Positions 36,856 through 46,746 are shown, counted from the stretch's first letter. The stretch: 64,000 nt of DNA from Prolixibacter sp. SD074 (GCF_009617895.1 NZ_BLAW01000001.1:425001-489000), one strand, 5' to 3'. Notes: a model not told the origin generated them from the sequence alone. Numbers and translations are program-made.

Positions 36856-37200
36856 ATGAGAGAAATTGACATTACAGAAAAATGCATGGCCTTCATAGAT
36901 GCTCAAGGACAAAGAGTCTCTGATAAATTCTTTCAACTAATTGAGATTATCGGAGAAGTAAAAATAGTTCATACGAATTTTGTTAAAAAGCTGACTAATT
37001 CAAGGTTTTATGAATTGAGGATTAAAGCTGGAAACGAATATCGAGTTTTAATATTTGCGATTGACCACCTGAATTTTTCTGAATGTACAAAGGCTGTTTG
37101 TCTGAATGGATTTATTAAAAAGTCGAATAAAGACTATGTTAAAGCAATTAAGGAAGCAGAGAGAATTTTAGAGGAATATTTAAAAAATAAGGGATTATGA
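36856..37200 (+). CDS. HigB/RelE-like toxin (phage Gp49-like)
   Basis: 114 residues. The segment VKKLTNSRFYELRIKAGNEYRVLIFAIDHLNFSECTKAVCLNGFIKKS has the RelE/HigB-like strand pattern with the RIKAGNEYR-type basic motif, so a ribosome-dependent mRNA interferase is likely. The stop overlaps the ATG of the HTH antitoxin gene by 4 bp (ATGA). Toxin-first order is usual for HigBA. Cassette 6. Confidence 0.85.
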   Translation: MREIDITEKCMAFIDAQGQRVSDKFFQLIEIIGEVKIVHTNFVKKLTNSRFYELRIKAGNEYRVLIFAIDHLNFSECTKAVCLNGFIKKSNKDYVKAIKEAERILEEYLKNKGL

Positions 37201-37478
37201 AAACAATGAAAGCAAAGGACTTATTAGCAGAACGCTATGGAAAAGAAGGTTCGGAAAGTAGAGAGAGATTCCGAGAAGAAGCATATTCCTACTATTTCGG
37301 AGAGATTATAAGAAATAGACGAAAAGAATTGCATATGAGTCAGGAGAAATTGGCTGAGGCGGTAGGGAAAAAGCGACCTTATATTTCTCGGATTGAAAAT
37401 GGTGAAGATGTGAGGATTTCGAACTTATTATTAGTTGCAAACGCTTTAAATTTATCAATTCAATTAACACCCAGATAA
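37197..37478 (+). CDS. HigA-like antitoxin, XRE-family HTH
   Basis: 93 residues; helix-turn-helix in residues about 40-90 (IRNRRKELHMSQEKLAEAVGKKRPYISRIENG, then NLLLVANALNLSIQL). Neutralises the upstream toxin and probably binds the palindrome at 36831. The N-terminal 35 residues are charged and would wrap the toxin. Translationally coupled to it. Confidence 0.88.
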   Translation: MKTMKAKDLLAERYGKEGSESRERFREEAYSYYFGEIIRNRRKELHMSQEKLAEAVGKKRPYISRIENGEDVRISNLLLVANALNLSIQLTPR

Positions 37479-37490
37479 TAAAGCACGAAA

Positions 37491-37624
37491 GCACAACACG
37501 CGGTCATAAAACATTGCGCGGATAGTGCTATATTTGAGTGAAATAACATTTAATCAACGGCTTAGCGGGCTGATAAGGTTGTGTTTTAAATGCGCAACGA
37601 TTTTATACCGCAAAACCGTTGTGC
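37491..37624 (+). other. attC-like site (attC6, intact)
   Basis: GCACAAC, arms GCGGTCATAAAACATTGCGC / GCGCAACGATTTTATACCGC, then ACC-GTTGTGC. 134 bp, no IS. Cassette 7 starts at 37619. It differs from attC3/attC5 in arm sequence, but the loop and box geometry are the same. Confidence 0.88.
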
Positions 37625-37654
37625 TTCATGCTGAATAAACATTGATAGGTAAAT

Positions 37655-38086
37655 ATGAACTTTGAAAATAAATTAATATGTACCGATTCTGACGGTAATG
37701 AAAATGAATTTCTTTACTCGATTGAAGAATCAGAGGAGAATAGTCATGTGAAATGGGTTTTTAGAGTGATGCCAGCTGACTTAAAAGCTACAGACTGGTA
37801 TGAATTTGCTGTGACCAAAATAGATGACTCTACAGGTAAAATAACTGTAATGAATAATAGGAATATGATTCAATACAAGGGTAAAGGAATTACAGAAAAG
37901 CTTATTGATGAAGCAAGTAAAGTGCTTGATGTGACAATCATTTCGAGTACAAATGTTTCAGATGCAAAATCTCTCTCCACAGAATGGAGGACCGAACCAG
38001 CAACTAAAATTTGGGAAAGGTTAAAATCTAAAGGCACTGCCTTGCATGACGAACAAAGAGATATCTATACGTATTTGAAAAAATAA
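37655..38086 (+). CDS. protein of unknown function, partner of the PD-(D/E)XK protein
   Basis: 143 residues, mixed alpha/beta, acidic. No family recognised; contains GKGITEKLIDEASKVLDVTIISS near the middle. It ends 4 bp before the start of the next gene, so the two are an operon and probably a two-component module. Start ATG at 37655 lies 31 bp after the attC box. Confidence 0.65.
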   Translation: MNFENKLICTDSDGNENEFLYSIEESEENSHVKWVFRVMPADLKATDWYEFAVTKIDDSTGKITVMNNRNMIQYKGKGITEKLIDEASKVLDVTIISSTNVSDAKSLSTEWRTEPATKIWERLKSKGTALHDEQRDIYTYLKK

Positions 38087-39421
38087 TCTAATGAGTCTTG
38101 AAACTAAGTCACAAGAATTAAAGGGTTTAGTGTCCACTTATGACACAGAATGGTTCCTTGGTGACCTTTCAGGACTTATGAAGAACATAGCATCAGGAAG
38201 AGCTCAAGATCAACTGGGTAAACTTTCCTCCCCAATGCGTCAGCTCTACTTTCTTGGGGGCTTATTGATTTCCTCTGATGATACCCATGGAAAAGACATA
38301 CAATACACGCCTGAAAAATGGAATAAGATTGTTGAACTGTTAAATGAAATCGAAAGAGAATACGACAAGCTATTCTTCCCAAAGCCAGATGAAGAGATAG
38401 ATGATGAATGGAAAAAAATCAGGCAAGTAGCTATGCCATCTTTCCTTTCCTATTTTAATCAAGGCCCGCTTAACTACGAAGAACAGACCATCAATTGGGT
38501 TAATGACCTTTACTCACAAATTGATGAAACCATAGTTGCAGAAACGGGTGTAAAAACAAGCGACTTTATCCAGTTCTACAATAACCTTGATGATTTAGTA
38601 CAGCGAAAATTTCAAGGTTTTGGTACAAGAAAAGACCTTTTTCAAGATGATTGGCTTACCTACACCAAAATCCAAATGGGTGTTATAGATGAAGCGCCAG
38701 AAGAAATCAAGAAACTCGGTGAAGAAAGACGACCCCTTTATACTTTCATGGCCGATCACGGCATCATCAACCGTTTTAAACCTGAAGACTTGGTGACAGC
38801 TGATTTGTCGCTAGATAAAATCAAAGCAATATTACCTTTACTCACTTGTTCAAGAAATCAAAGCGACTTTCTTTACTACACTTCAACACGACCAAGCAAT
38901 CCTTTGTATGAATTTCCGATTGTAGATATTGGAAATGGATTATTTCAGGTATTTGAGGTAAAGCAAGTCATTCATGCTGTTGATGATTTGCTTGAAAGAG
39001 TATGTTCTAAGAACCCAAAGGCCAAAGACAAATTAATTGATAGAAAAGGGAAGCTACTTGAAAAACGAATCGTTGACCTTTTTAAAAGGTTTTTTAGAAA
39101 GGACTATAAAGTATTTGAAGGCTATTACGTAGATGGTTGTGAACAAGACATTCTTTTCCTGTGGAAGGAATATGCATTCATCATTGAAGCTAAGGGTTAC
39201 AACCTGCGTGAACCACTCCGTGACCCAAATAAAGCATTTGTCAGAATCAAAGATGATTTTAAAGCGAGTATTGGCTATGGATACACTCAAACAAAGCGCG
39301 TTGAGCAAAAATTTGTAGACCAAGTACCCCTTCGAATAGAAGATAAAGATGGTAATCTGATTGAGGAAATTGACACAACCAAATATGAAGAGAATGATTT
39401 TTCGATAGTTGTAAACATAAA

Positions 39422-40852
39422 TTGACCATCTCCCGAAAAATGGATTGATCAAGCCCTACAATCCAGTCATATCAGGGGTTTAAAGATGTTTATATATGAG
39501 GAAAGCTGGTTTAAAAAGGTTATTTTTATTGTGCAAACAAAAGCAAATAATCTCTAAAAACCAGCTCATGTCAAAAGTATTAACAAAACAGGTACAGAAC
39601 AAGATCAGTCGCTATTTTCTTAAGCTTGAGGGTCAATTAACAAAACCGGAAGCCCGATGTATCAGGGAAATGACCACCGGGATACTCAAGACAGGTACAG
39701 TATTGGTCAATAAGATAGCCACAGGCATTTGCGATACGATCTCGTTGAGCCAGACGACCAAGCGCTTTAGGAACCATTATAACAAGAAAGATTTTTTCAT
39801 GAAGTTATTCCGGGGACATATGAACAGTGTAAAAAGCAAAATCTGTCATGGGGACTACATCCTGTTCGATGGCTCTGATATCCAAAAGAAATATGCCAAG
39901 ATGATGGATGGGCTGGACTATGTGAAAGATGGCGATAAAGGAACCATTGGCCTTGGGTATTGGCTGATGAATGTTGTCCACTTTAGCAAAGACCAGGAAA
40001 TGACTCCCCTGTACAATAAGCTTTACAGTTTTGACCATGGCGCAAAAAGTGAAAACAAGGAGGTTCTTGAAGCAATGGGCGAAGTAGGGGCAATCATTAA
40101 CAAAGATGTCACAACAATATTCGACCGGGGAATGGACCGTCCCATTTGCAGGGATTTCATTATTGCCAATGAAGGCAACTTTAACCTGCGCCTGAAGAAA
40201 ACCACAAAGCTGATGTACAAAGGCGAAGAAATGGCAGTGAACAAAATAAGCCAGAAAGTGCCGTTGTTCATGAAATTAACGGCTACAAGGATACAGAAAA
40301 GCAAGAAGCGCCAGTTGGTCTATGAATGCGGGGCGATAAAGGTCCAGTATCAAATCAAGGGCAAGATGCATGATCTTTGGCTTGTTGTAACCAAAAGGGC
40401 CAATGGCGGATATTGCTGGCTACTGACACGTTCTCCAAAAGACAGTATTGTTGAAGTAATCAAAGAAGCATTTACAGCCTATGGTTTTAGGTGGAAAATA
40501 GAGGAGTACCACCGACATATCAAGGAATGTTACAACCTGGAAGACATACAAATCAAAACATTCGAAGGCTTACAAAGCATGCTGGCAATACTGACAATAG
40601 CCATGAGCATCATATACTCATCGCTTTCATCCCTGCACACAAGGCTGTTGCTTGAAAGTGGGGTAAAAACACTAAACAAAGAACGTATGTACGAACTACG
40701 CAATTTTATCTATTACAAAATCAGCACGATAATAAAAGTATTGCTGGCCAATATGACACCAAGGCTTTCCTTCCTCAATCAGATCCATCTCCTAATGACG
40801 GACAGTTAAGCCTTTTACTAAATTTTGAAAACTAAAAACGGGAGATGGTCAA
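39422..40852 (+). mobile_element. IS4-type insertion sequence with 13-bp target duplication
   Basis: 1431 bp. Perfect 14-bp terminal inverted repeats TTGACCATCTCCCG / CGGGAGATGGTCAA. Flanked by TTGTAAACATAAA on both sides (39409-39421 and 40853-40865), so insertion is recent and simple. Confidence 0.93.
39496..40809 (+). CDS. IS4-family transposase
   Basis: Up to 437 residues (an inner start MSKVLTKQ about 24 residues in is also plausible). DDE residues are suggested by FDGSDIQKKY, TIFDRGMDRP and the YREK-like RWKIEEYHRHIKE. Frame intact. Orientation the same as the interrupted gene. Confidence 0.88.
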   Translation: MRKAGLKRLFLLCKQKQIISKNQLMSKVLTKQVQNKISRYFLKLEGQLTKPEARCIREMTTGILKTGTVLVNKIATGICDTISLSQTTKRFRNHYNKKDFFMKLFRGHMNSVKSKICHGDYILFDGSDIQKKYAKMMDGLDYVKDGDKGTIGLGYWLMNVVHFSKDQEMTPLYNKLYSFDHGAKSENKEVLEAMGEVGAIINKDVTTIFDRGMDRPICRDFIIANEGNFNLRLKKTTKLMYKGEEMAVNKISQKVPLFMKLTATRIQKSKKRQLVYECGAIKVQYQIKGKMHDLWLVVTKRANGGYCWLLTRSPKDSIVEVIKEAFTAYGFRWKIEEYHRHIKECYNLEDIQIKTFEGLQSMLAILTIAMSIIYSSLSSLHTRLLLESGVKTLNKERMYELRNFIYYKISTIIKVLLANMTPRLSFLNQIHLLMTDS

Positions 40853-41279
40853 TTGTAAACATAAATTCATTTGCTCAAATCCAGAATGACCTATCAACAT
40901 TGTTGGAAGTTGATGAAAGTGATGTGTATCCATGGGTAGTTAAACTTGACGACCTGGAAACCTTCTTCCTTACAATGATTGCCAAGAAAAAAAGACCTCA
41001 GTTTTTCATCAACTACCTTTTACTGAGGGAAAAGCTACACGGTAAACTTATTTGCTCAGATGAACTTGAAATATCAGGTGGGTACTTGACAGGTGCTATT
41101 ACCGAGAATAAGATCGAAAAGGCAGATACAATAGTGACCACTCCAGATTTACCTGCAATATTTGACGAACAATACAATAAGGGAATGGGATTTGACAATG
41201 AGAAACTATTAAAAGAAAAGAAAAGTGGGAAGTATATCTTTTGGTAAGATTAATCAAGTAAGAAATATAAAGCACGAAA

Positions 41280-41410
41280 GCACAACATTGGCTATACGTA
41301 ATGCGGGCGAAAGTGCTGAAATGAAAGAAAATACTATAAATAAACTAATCGGTAAACGGACAGTGAAGTGCCTTGAAATCCCGCACTACGCATAGCCTAG
41401 ACCGTAGTGC
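41280..41410 (+). other. attC-like site (attC7, degenerate R')
   Basis: GCACAAC, arms GGCTATACGTAATGCGGG / CCCGCACTACGCATAGCC (16 of 18), then ACC-GTAGTGC, where the second T of GTT is changed. The box may have lost TAT (expected GTTATAGTGC, complement of the cassette end GCACTATAAC). Probably inactive. Confidence 0.75.
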
Positions 41411-41593
41411 ATTTGCCAACGCACGAGAAGCATTCCACTTCTTTTTCATCTTTATGAATAATTCATAAGGTATTCTTTTCCAAGTACATTTCCATCCTGT
41501 TTTCCACCTTAATGCTTCGTATTTTCTATTTCCTTTCTTCCAGGGTTTTATCCATAAATCGTATGTATATCCTTCAAATCTAAATTCTACCAT
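41345..41593 (-). CDS. small reverse-strand ORF of cassette 8
   Basis: 82 codons; the first 55 (MVEFRFEGYTYDLWIKPWKK, then aromatic/basic) look protein-like, while the C-terminal end runs into the attC arm. Orientation is against the array, which is unusual for a cassette gene. No family recognised; may be translated as a shorter or extended form. Confidence 0.45.
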   Translation of the reverse strand: MVEFRFEGYTYDLWIKPWKKGNRKYEALRWKTGWKCTWKRIPYELFIKMKKKWNASRALANALRSRLCVVRDFKALHCPFTD

Positions 41594-41678
41594 TTTGTTT
41601 TATTTTTATGCCTACCCGTAAAAAACGCACTATAACAAGTGGTCATAAAAAATTGCGGGGTCAGCGGTTAATATTTAA

Positions 41679-43296
41679 CCCGAATTATTCATCTCGAGTA
41701 CAATAAAATGGGTGCAAAGTGTTATCTTTAAGTAGATTAAACGAAACAACAACACTTTTAAACGCACCCATTTATGAGCAATAAAGATACCGTTTTTTAC
41801 CGAGGCAGGACAGCAATAAACATGGATTTTTCAGCAGATGCAGTCAGTTCTGACGGGGCCGTACTACTGCTGGAAAAACTCGAAAGGAAACATCGCATAT
41901 TGCACTATTTTAGCCAGGTGATTCCCGATTGTCGTGATCCATTTCGTATAGTCCACCCCATTGATAAGCTTTTAAAGCAGCGCGTGTTCACCATGGTACA
42001 GGGCTACGAAGATGCCAACGATGTCCAGTACCTGAAAAACGACCCGCTGTTAAAGGACATCCTTGAAGGGGGACTGGCCTCACAGCCCACCATGTCAAGG
42101 TTCGAGAACGGTTTTGACAAGCATTCCGTATTTGCTTTGTGCAATGCGTGGGTTGACCGCTATGTACTCACACTGGCGGGCAGGGAACAACTTGTGATCG
42201 ATATTGACGGCACCGACGACCCCACCCATGGCGAACAGCAACTGTCGATGTTCAATGGCTATTACGGCCAGTTCATGTACAACGAACTGTTTTTCCACGA
42301 TGGCGACACGGGGCAGATCATCCTCCCGGTACTACGCCCGGGTAACAGCCACTCCAACAAATGGTACGTTGCCATTTTAAAGCGGATATTGAAAAAGATA
42401 AGGGCCGCCTATCCCGGACTGAAGATCATTGTGCGGGCCGACAGCGGCTTCAGTTGCCCCGCTTTTTACCAACTGGCCGATGATTTTGGCCTCAAGTTCG
42501 CCGTTGGCATCGCCGCAAACGAAACACTGAAGAAAAAAACCGCAAGGGCGGAGAAAGCCGTGCGCCATTTGTTCGTTTCCAACAACACCAAGCACCAACA
42601 TTTTATAAGCTATACCTATCAAGCAGGCACCTGGCACAAACCACAACAATGCTACTCGAAGATAGAAAGCACGGGAAAGGGGCTGAACGTCAGGCATATT
42701 GTCAGCAATATGGAAGAAGCCGATGCCCGGTCCATCTATTTTGGGTTTTACGTAAAACGGGGCGAGGCCAGCGAAAACCGGATCAAAGAGGTAAAAAACA
42801 TGTGTTTTTCGGACAGGTTGTCCGACCATGGCTTTTGGCCAAACTTTTTTCGGTTGTTCCTCAGCAGCTTGTCCTACGAAATATTTTTACTTGTGAAAGA
42901 AGCAATAAAGAAAACAGGCTTCGAAGCGGCCAAAAAATGGCAGGTTGATACTATTAGGGCATCATTGTTGAAAATTGGGGCAACAATAAAAACGACAAAG
43001 CGAAAGGTGTACTACCGCTTTTCCAAGGCGTTCGTACACCAGGAACTGTTCAGGCAACTGGTCTTTCAATAAAATAAACAGCAGCGAACAACCAAGCAGG
43101 GCACAATGATGGGATTGCTATGCCCTGTTGTCAAAAAATGAGAGTTTTGGGACAAGAACAGCCGGACACGGCATCGGTTGTCCCCAATATTTATATCGCC
43201 CGACCGGAATTTAGTGTAGTTTTCATCAAGCCCAGCTTTCAAAAATATGAACGCTATAGTTTTATGCACAATTCTCCGGCTGATGAATAATGCGGG
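41679..43296 (+). mobile_element. IS1380-family element
   Basis: 1618 bp; inverted repeats CCCGAATTATTCATC / GATGAATAATGCGGG; 4-bp duplication TTAA (41675-41678 and 43297-43300). Sits inside an attC-like site. Confidence 0.9.
41774..43072 (+). CDS. IS1380-family transposase
   Basis: 432 residues, intact. Typical features: FSADAVSSDGAVLLLEKL at the start, VIDIDGTDDPTHG with the first catalytic Asp, IIVRADSGFSCP with the second, and the C-terminal FYVKRGEASENRIKEVKN containing the Glu of the DDE triad. Confidence 0.95.
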   Translation: MSNKDTVFYRGRTAINMDFSADAVSSDGAVLLLEKLERKHRILHYFSQVIPDCRDPFRIVHPIDKLLKQRVFTMVQGYEDANDVQYLKNDPLLKDILEGGLASQPTMSRFENGFDKHSVFALCNAWVDRYVLTLAGREQLVIDIDGTDDPTHGEQQLSMFNGYYGQFMYNELFFHDGDTGQIILPVLRPGNSHSNKWYVAILKRILKKIRAAYPGLKIIVRADSGFSCPAFYQLADDFGLKFAVGIAANETLKKKTARAEKAVRHLFVSNNTKHQHFISYTYQAGTWHKPQQCYSKIESTGKGLNVRHIVSNMEEADARSIYFGFYVKRGEASENRIKEVKNMCFSDRLSDHGFWPNFFRLFLSSLSYEIFLLVKEAIKKTGFEAAKKWQVDTIRASLLKIGATIKTTKRKVYYRFSKAFVHQELFRQLVFQ

Positions 43297-43399
43297 TTAA
43301 GTTTCTACATTTGTTTAGGTTCATCGGTTAGCGGAGGTTTGTGCGGTTAAATCCGCAACTTTTCATACCGCCAGATCGTTGGCGGTCAGTTTAATAAAA

Positions 43400-43936
43400 G
43401 ACAGAAACGAAATGAGAATAAAGAATTAAAATATTATAAGACAAGACTTGGGTATCTTCCATTTGACCCCAAGACGTTTAACGATGATTTTGAAACAATT
43501 GAGAAAGTTTTAAAAAGTGATGTTTACAAATATAGAACAAAGAATATTAAACATGATTATGAAAAAATTGATGTATTAAAAAATTTACTTATAATAAACT
43601 ATTGTTCAAGGACAACATACGAAATTTTTAAAATTTATAATAATAAGACTAACAAATGAACAGATTAATAAACTTTCTGAATTATTAAAAAGTAATGATG
43701 ATAAATTTATATTTTTTATTAAGATTATAAAAATATTTAAAGAAGGTGTCGATAAAATTATTAAAACAGATACGAATGAAATTGTTAATGAATTTATGAA
43801 CGCACCAATTGGTAGATTAGATTTTTCAAATTTTAGTGATGAAGAAATTAATGACCTAATTCAAACAACATATAATTCTTTTGAACTCGGTATGTTGACA
43901 AAATATTTACCCGAAAAACTAAATAGTAAAGAATAA
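43400..43936 (+). pseudogene. frameshifted gene of cassette 9, function unknown
   Basis: Two consecutive open frames: about 43408-43660 (NENKELKYYKTRLGYLPF ...) without ATG, and about 43625-43936 (... LTNEQINKLSELLKSNDDK ... ending LPEKLNSKE) in the -1 frame. The switch is in the AT-rich run near 43621-43640. Together they would encode about 170 residues of a helical, Lys/Asn-rich protein. Probably a decayed cassette gene; sequencing error or programmed shift is possible. Confidence 0.5.
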
Positions 43937-43957
43937 ATAAAAAACCGAACCGCCAAC

Positions 43958-44848
43958 ATTTTAGGAATTAAGGCACAGTTGGGCCCTGAAAAAAGGCAGT
44001 AGGTTTGCATACTTACTGCCTTTTTTTAGGGTAACAGCGCTCAAAATGCGCGCTCAATTGTGTTTTAATTCGTGTTGGGCTTAACCGTTGCTGTTCAAAG
44101 CTATACACTATGGGGATTGAATGGTTTTCCTGCATCCTTTCCGTTGTTTTTCTGCTGCCGGTTTTGCTATTTTACCTGTTTTGGGGCCGGAACCCGGATA
44201 TTGGGCACGTTTTTCGTTTTCCACCGGACATACTTTTCCCGTTCAGCCAAAAACAGGGAATTTTTAGCCGGTAAACCGGTTGTGCAATTTTTTCAAAGAA
44301 CGATTTGCAGAGTATCACTATCCGGGTTCCCACGGAACATCTTTCACCAAACCGGCAAAACGCAGCCTTCCTTTTTTACATACCGGGCAGTTGGGCTGCC
44401 GGAAGTTTTGGATACATTCCAGGATTTCAGTCCACACCGTATCCTGTCTTTCCCAAACCTGGCCGCCATCTTCCAGTGCCTCTTCTTTCCGGTTTTCGAC
44501 CTCTTGTGCCAGCAGTTGTTTTGCCGCCAGGATGTTTTGTTTACGGTAACGGCTCGATAAAATTCCATAGTACCGCACTTTAAAAAAGCCCTTTGGCAAA
44601 ATGTGCAACAAAAACCGGCGGATAAACTCATCCACATCCAGTTTCATTTCCCTGAACCTGCCTGTACGGTAATCTTTCCACGAAAATCGCACTTTGCCAT
44701 TCTTCACTTCCAAAATCCGCCGGTCGGTAATGGCAATACGAAACACGTAACGCGAAAGGTATTCCAGTATTTTTTCAGGATTGCCCATGGGTGCCTGCAC
44801 ATTCACCACCCAGTCCTTTTTGTATAAAGGCGTGAGGAAGCGGTTAAA
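43958..44848 (-). mobile_element. IS91-family element, copy G (oriIS half only)
   Basis: Starts after the R'' box CGCCAAC (43951-43957) and is cut after about 890 bp inside the transposase gene by the IS1182 element. The terIS half is missing from this locus. Confidence 0.9.
44318..44848 (-). pseudogene. IS91-family transposase fragment, copy G
   Basis: C-terminal 165 or so residues, starting at VVNVQAPMG; the zinc and HUH domains are gone. Confidence 0.9.
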
Positions 44849-46537
44849 CTGCTGATATTCTCAAAGAATACATTTAATACATTGATTATCAACATTTATT
44901 TGTTCATATTTTCAAGGCTGATGATTGGTGTAAATGCATGGTTTTGTATAAATTGGGTTCAAAACCCTTGCAGATATGATTGATTACACACCACAAAGCC
45001 AATTAAGTTTAAATATGTTCAAGCATCCTTTTGAACAAGGGTTGGACAAGGAGAACCGATGGGTGAAATTAGCCGCATTGATTCCCTGGGATTCACTTGC
45101 AGCCGTTTATAGCCGGAAGCTCGATGCGGGCTCGGGGCGTAAAAGTGTCAACATCCGCACGGTGATAGCGGCCTTGATAGTCAAGCACAAGCTTGGCCTG
45201 GATGACCGGGGTACCATAGAAATGATACAGGAAAACATTTACCTGCAATACTTTTGCGGGCTGCCGTGTTTTACCACCCAACCGGTTTTTGATGCCAGCC
45301 TGTTTGTCGATATCCGCAAAAGATTGGGAGGCGATGAGTTTGAAGCTTTCAACCAACGAATCATCGAATCATCCGAACAAATTAAACCACATCAGTCCCG
45401 CATTAAAAGAAAACAACAGCAACAAAAGGAAGAGGCAACGGACAAGGATAAGGACAAAAACGACGGGCCCGAAAAGAATGATAACCGGGGAACACTGAAA
45501 GTAGATGCGACTGTGGCCGACCAGGAGATCACCTATCCGACAGATTTGAAACTCTTAAACACCTCCAGGGGAAATCTGGAACGAATCATAGACCTGTTGT
45601 ACCTTCGCCCGGCAGATGGAACAAAACCAAGAACCTACCGCAGGAATGCCCGCAAGCATTACCTGAACATTGCAAAGAAGAAAAAGAAGACAAAGAAGCA
45701 GATTCGCCGGGGAATCAGGGGACAGCTTCAATACATTTCCCGCGATCTAAAAATAGTTGACAGCTTATTGTTAAAACCCGGTCGGTCGGAATTGCTGGAA
45801 AAACGCGACAGGGAACTGATGGCAACCATTCGGAAAGTTTACAGCCAGCAAAAATTGATGTATGAGAATAGAACCCATCAATGCGAGAACCGCATTGTGA
45901 ACATTTTCCAGCCCCATGTGCGTCCGATTGTCCGGGGAAAAGACAAAGCGAAAACCGAATTTGGAGCGAAAATCAACATCAGTGAGGTGAACGGATTCTG
46001 CCGGATAGACCGGTTCAGCTGGGATGCCTACAATGAAAGCACGGATTTGAAAATGTAGGTAGAAAATTTTAAACATACCTATGGTTGCTATCCCCGGGTA
46101 TTCCTTGGCGACCAGATTTTCCTGACAAGGGAAAACCGCAAATACCTGAAAGAAAAAGGGATTAAGATCTACGGCAAACCCCTGGGAAGGCCACCGAAAA
46201 ATGACAGCCAAACTGCCAGTCAGAAATACCGTGACAAAAAAGAAGCAGCCAAACGAAACCACGTAGAAGGCAAGTTTGGACAAGGCAAACGAGGATACGG
46301 GCTCAACAATATCATGGCCAGGCTTCCTGAAACGTCCGAATCATGGGTCAATGCGATCCTTTTTGTCATGAACCTGGCCAAATTGCTGCAAGTGGCAGAA
46401 AAATGGAAAGGTTCTTTTGCGCTCTTACTTAAAAAACTAAAAGCGGCCATCAAAAACCTGCTGAGATTAGAATTATTTGACAAAAACCTTTTGCTCATTC
46501 CAATATCGAACTCGTGTGGCGCATAGAAAATCAGCAG
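44849..46537 (+). mobile_element. IS1182-family element, decayed
   Basis: 1689 bp between imperfect inverted repeats CTGCTGATATTCT and AGAAAATCAGCAG. There is no target duplication: the left flank is IS91 copy G, the right flank an inverted IS91 end, so a rearrangement took place at its right side. Confidence 0.8.
44976..46526 (+). pseudogene. IS1182-family transposase interrupted by an in-frame TAG
   Basis: 517 codons. The first 360 (to DLKM) and the remainder (VENFKHTYGCYPRVFLGD ...) are in the same frame, separated only by TAG at 46056-46058, probably a former CAG. The DDE core includes DATVADQEITYPTD. Inactive unless the amber codon is read through. Confidence 0.88.
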
Positions 46538-46548
46538 ACCCTAAGTAC

Positions 46549-46638
46549 ATTTTGAGCGCAGTTACCCAAAAAAAAGGCAGTAAGTATGCAAACCTACTGC
46601 CTTTTTTCAGGGCCCAACTGTGCCTTAATTCCTAATTT
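46549..46638 (+). mobile_element. IS91-family oriIS end, inverted fragment
   Basis: About 90 bp, reverse complement of the left end of the full copies (CTAATTCC end, terminator hairpin, CATTTTGAGCGC). It abuts GTTGTGC (46639-46645), i.e. the box GCACAAC read on the minus strand, so the Wadjet cassette also had this element at its end. Confidence 0.88.
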
Positions 46639-46673
46639 GTTGTGCGGTCGTACTTTTTTTCGTCCATCTGTCA

Positions 46674-46742
46674 GTGTTGGCAAAGTCATACTCTTTTGCA
46701 ATTTTAGGCTTGTGTGTTGGCTTGTGCGAATTGCAAACGTGC
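46674..46742 (-). repeat. CACGTTTG...CAAAAGAG hairpin repeat, copy 3 (downstream of Wadjet)
   Basis: Minus-strand member of the family at 7381 and 12070. Stem TTTGCAATT / AATTGCAAA; loop CGCACAAGCCAACACACAAGCC split as CGCACAAGCC and AACACACAAGCC; end CCAACAC. Confidence 0.65.
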
Positions 46743-46746
46743 TTGA

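Larger units (their letters stand above)
38091..41247 (+). pseudogene. PD-(D/E)XK nuclease-like gene split by an IS4-type element
   Basis: Joining 38091-39421 to 40866-41247 gives one 570-residue frame (IVVNIN then SFAQIQNDLS). One copy of the 13-bp duplication must be removed. Residues about 345-370 read EQDILFLWKEYAFIIEAKG, matching a PD-(D/E)XK/NERD-like site (Asp about 352, Glu-Ala-Lys about 364-366). The N-terminal 250 residues are helical and unassigned. In the present form translation stops two codons into the IS, giving a 444-residue product that still contains the motif but lacks the last 125 residues. Confidence 0.8.
41630..43384 (+). other. attC-like site split by IS1380 (attC8)
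   Basis: Left part CTATAAC-AAGTGGTCATAAAAAATTGCGG (41630-41678), right part 43301-43384 with CCGCAACTTTTCATACCGCC and ATC-GTTGGCG. Removing the IS and one TTAA restores a normal site. Cassette 9 starts at 43379. Confidence 0.8.

Noticed and set aside
45093-46283. Minus-strand ORFs within the IS1182 element
   Set aside because: Antisense to the transposase pseudogene.
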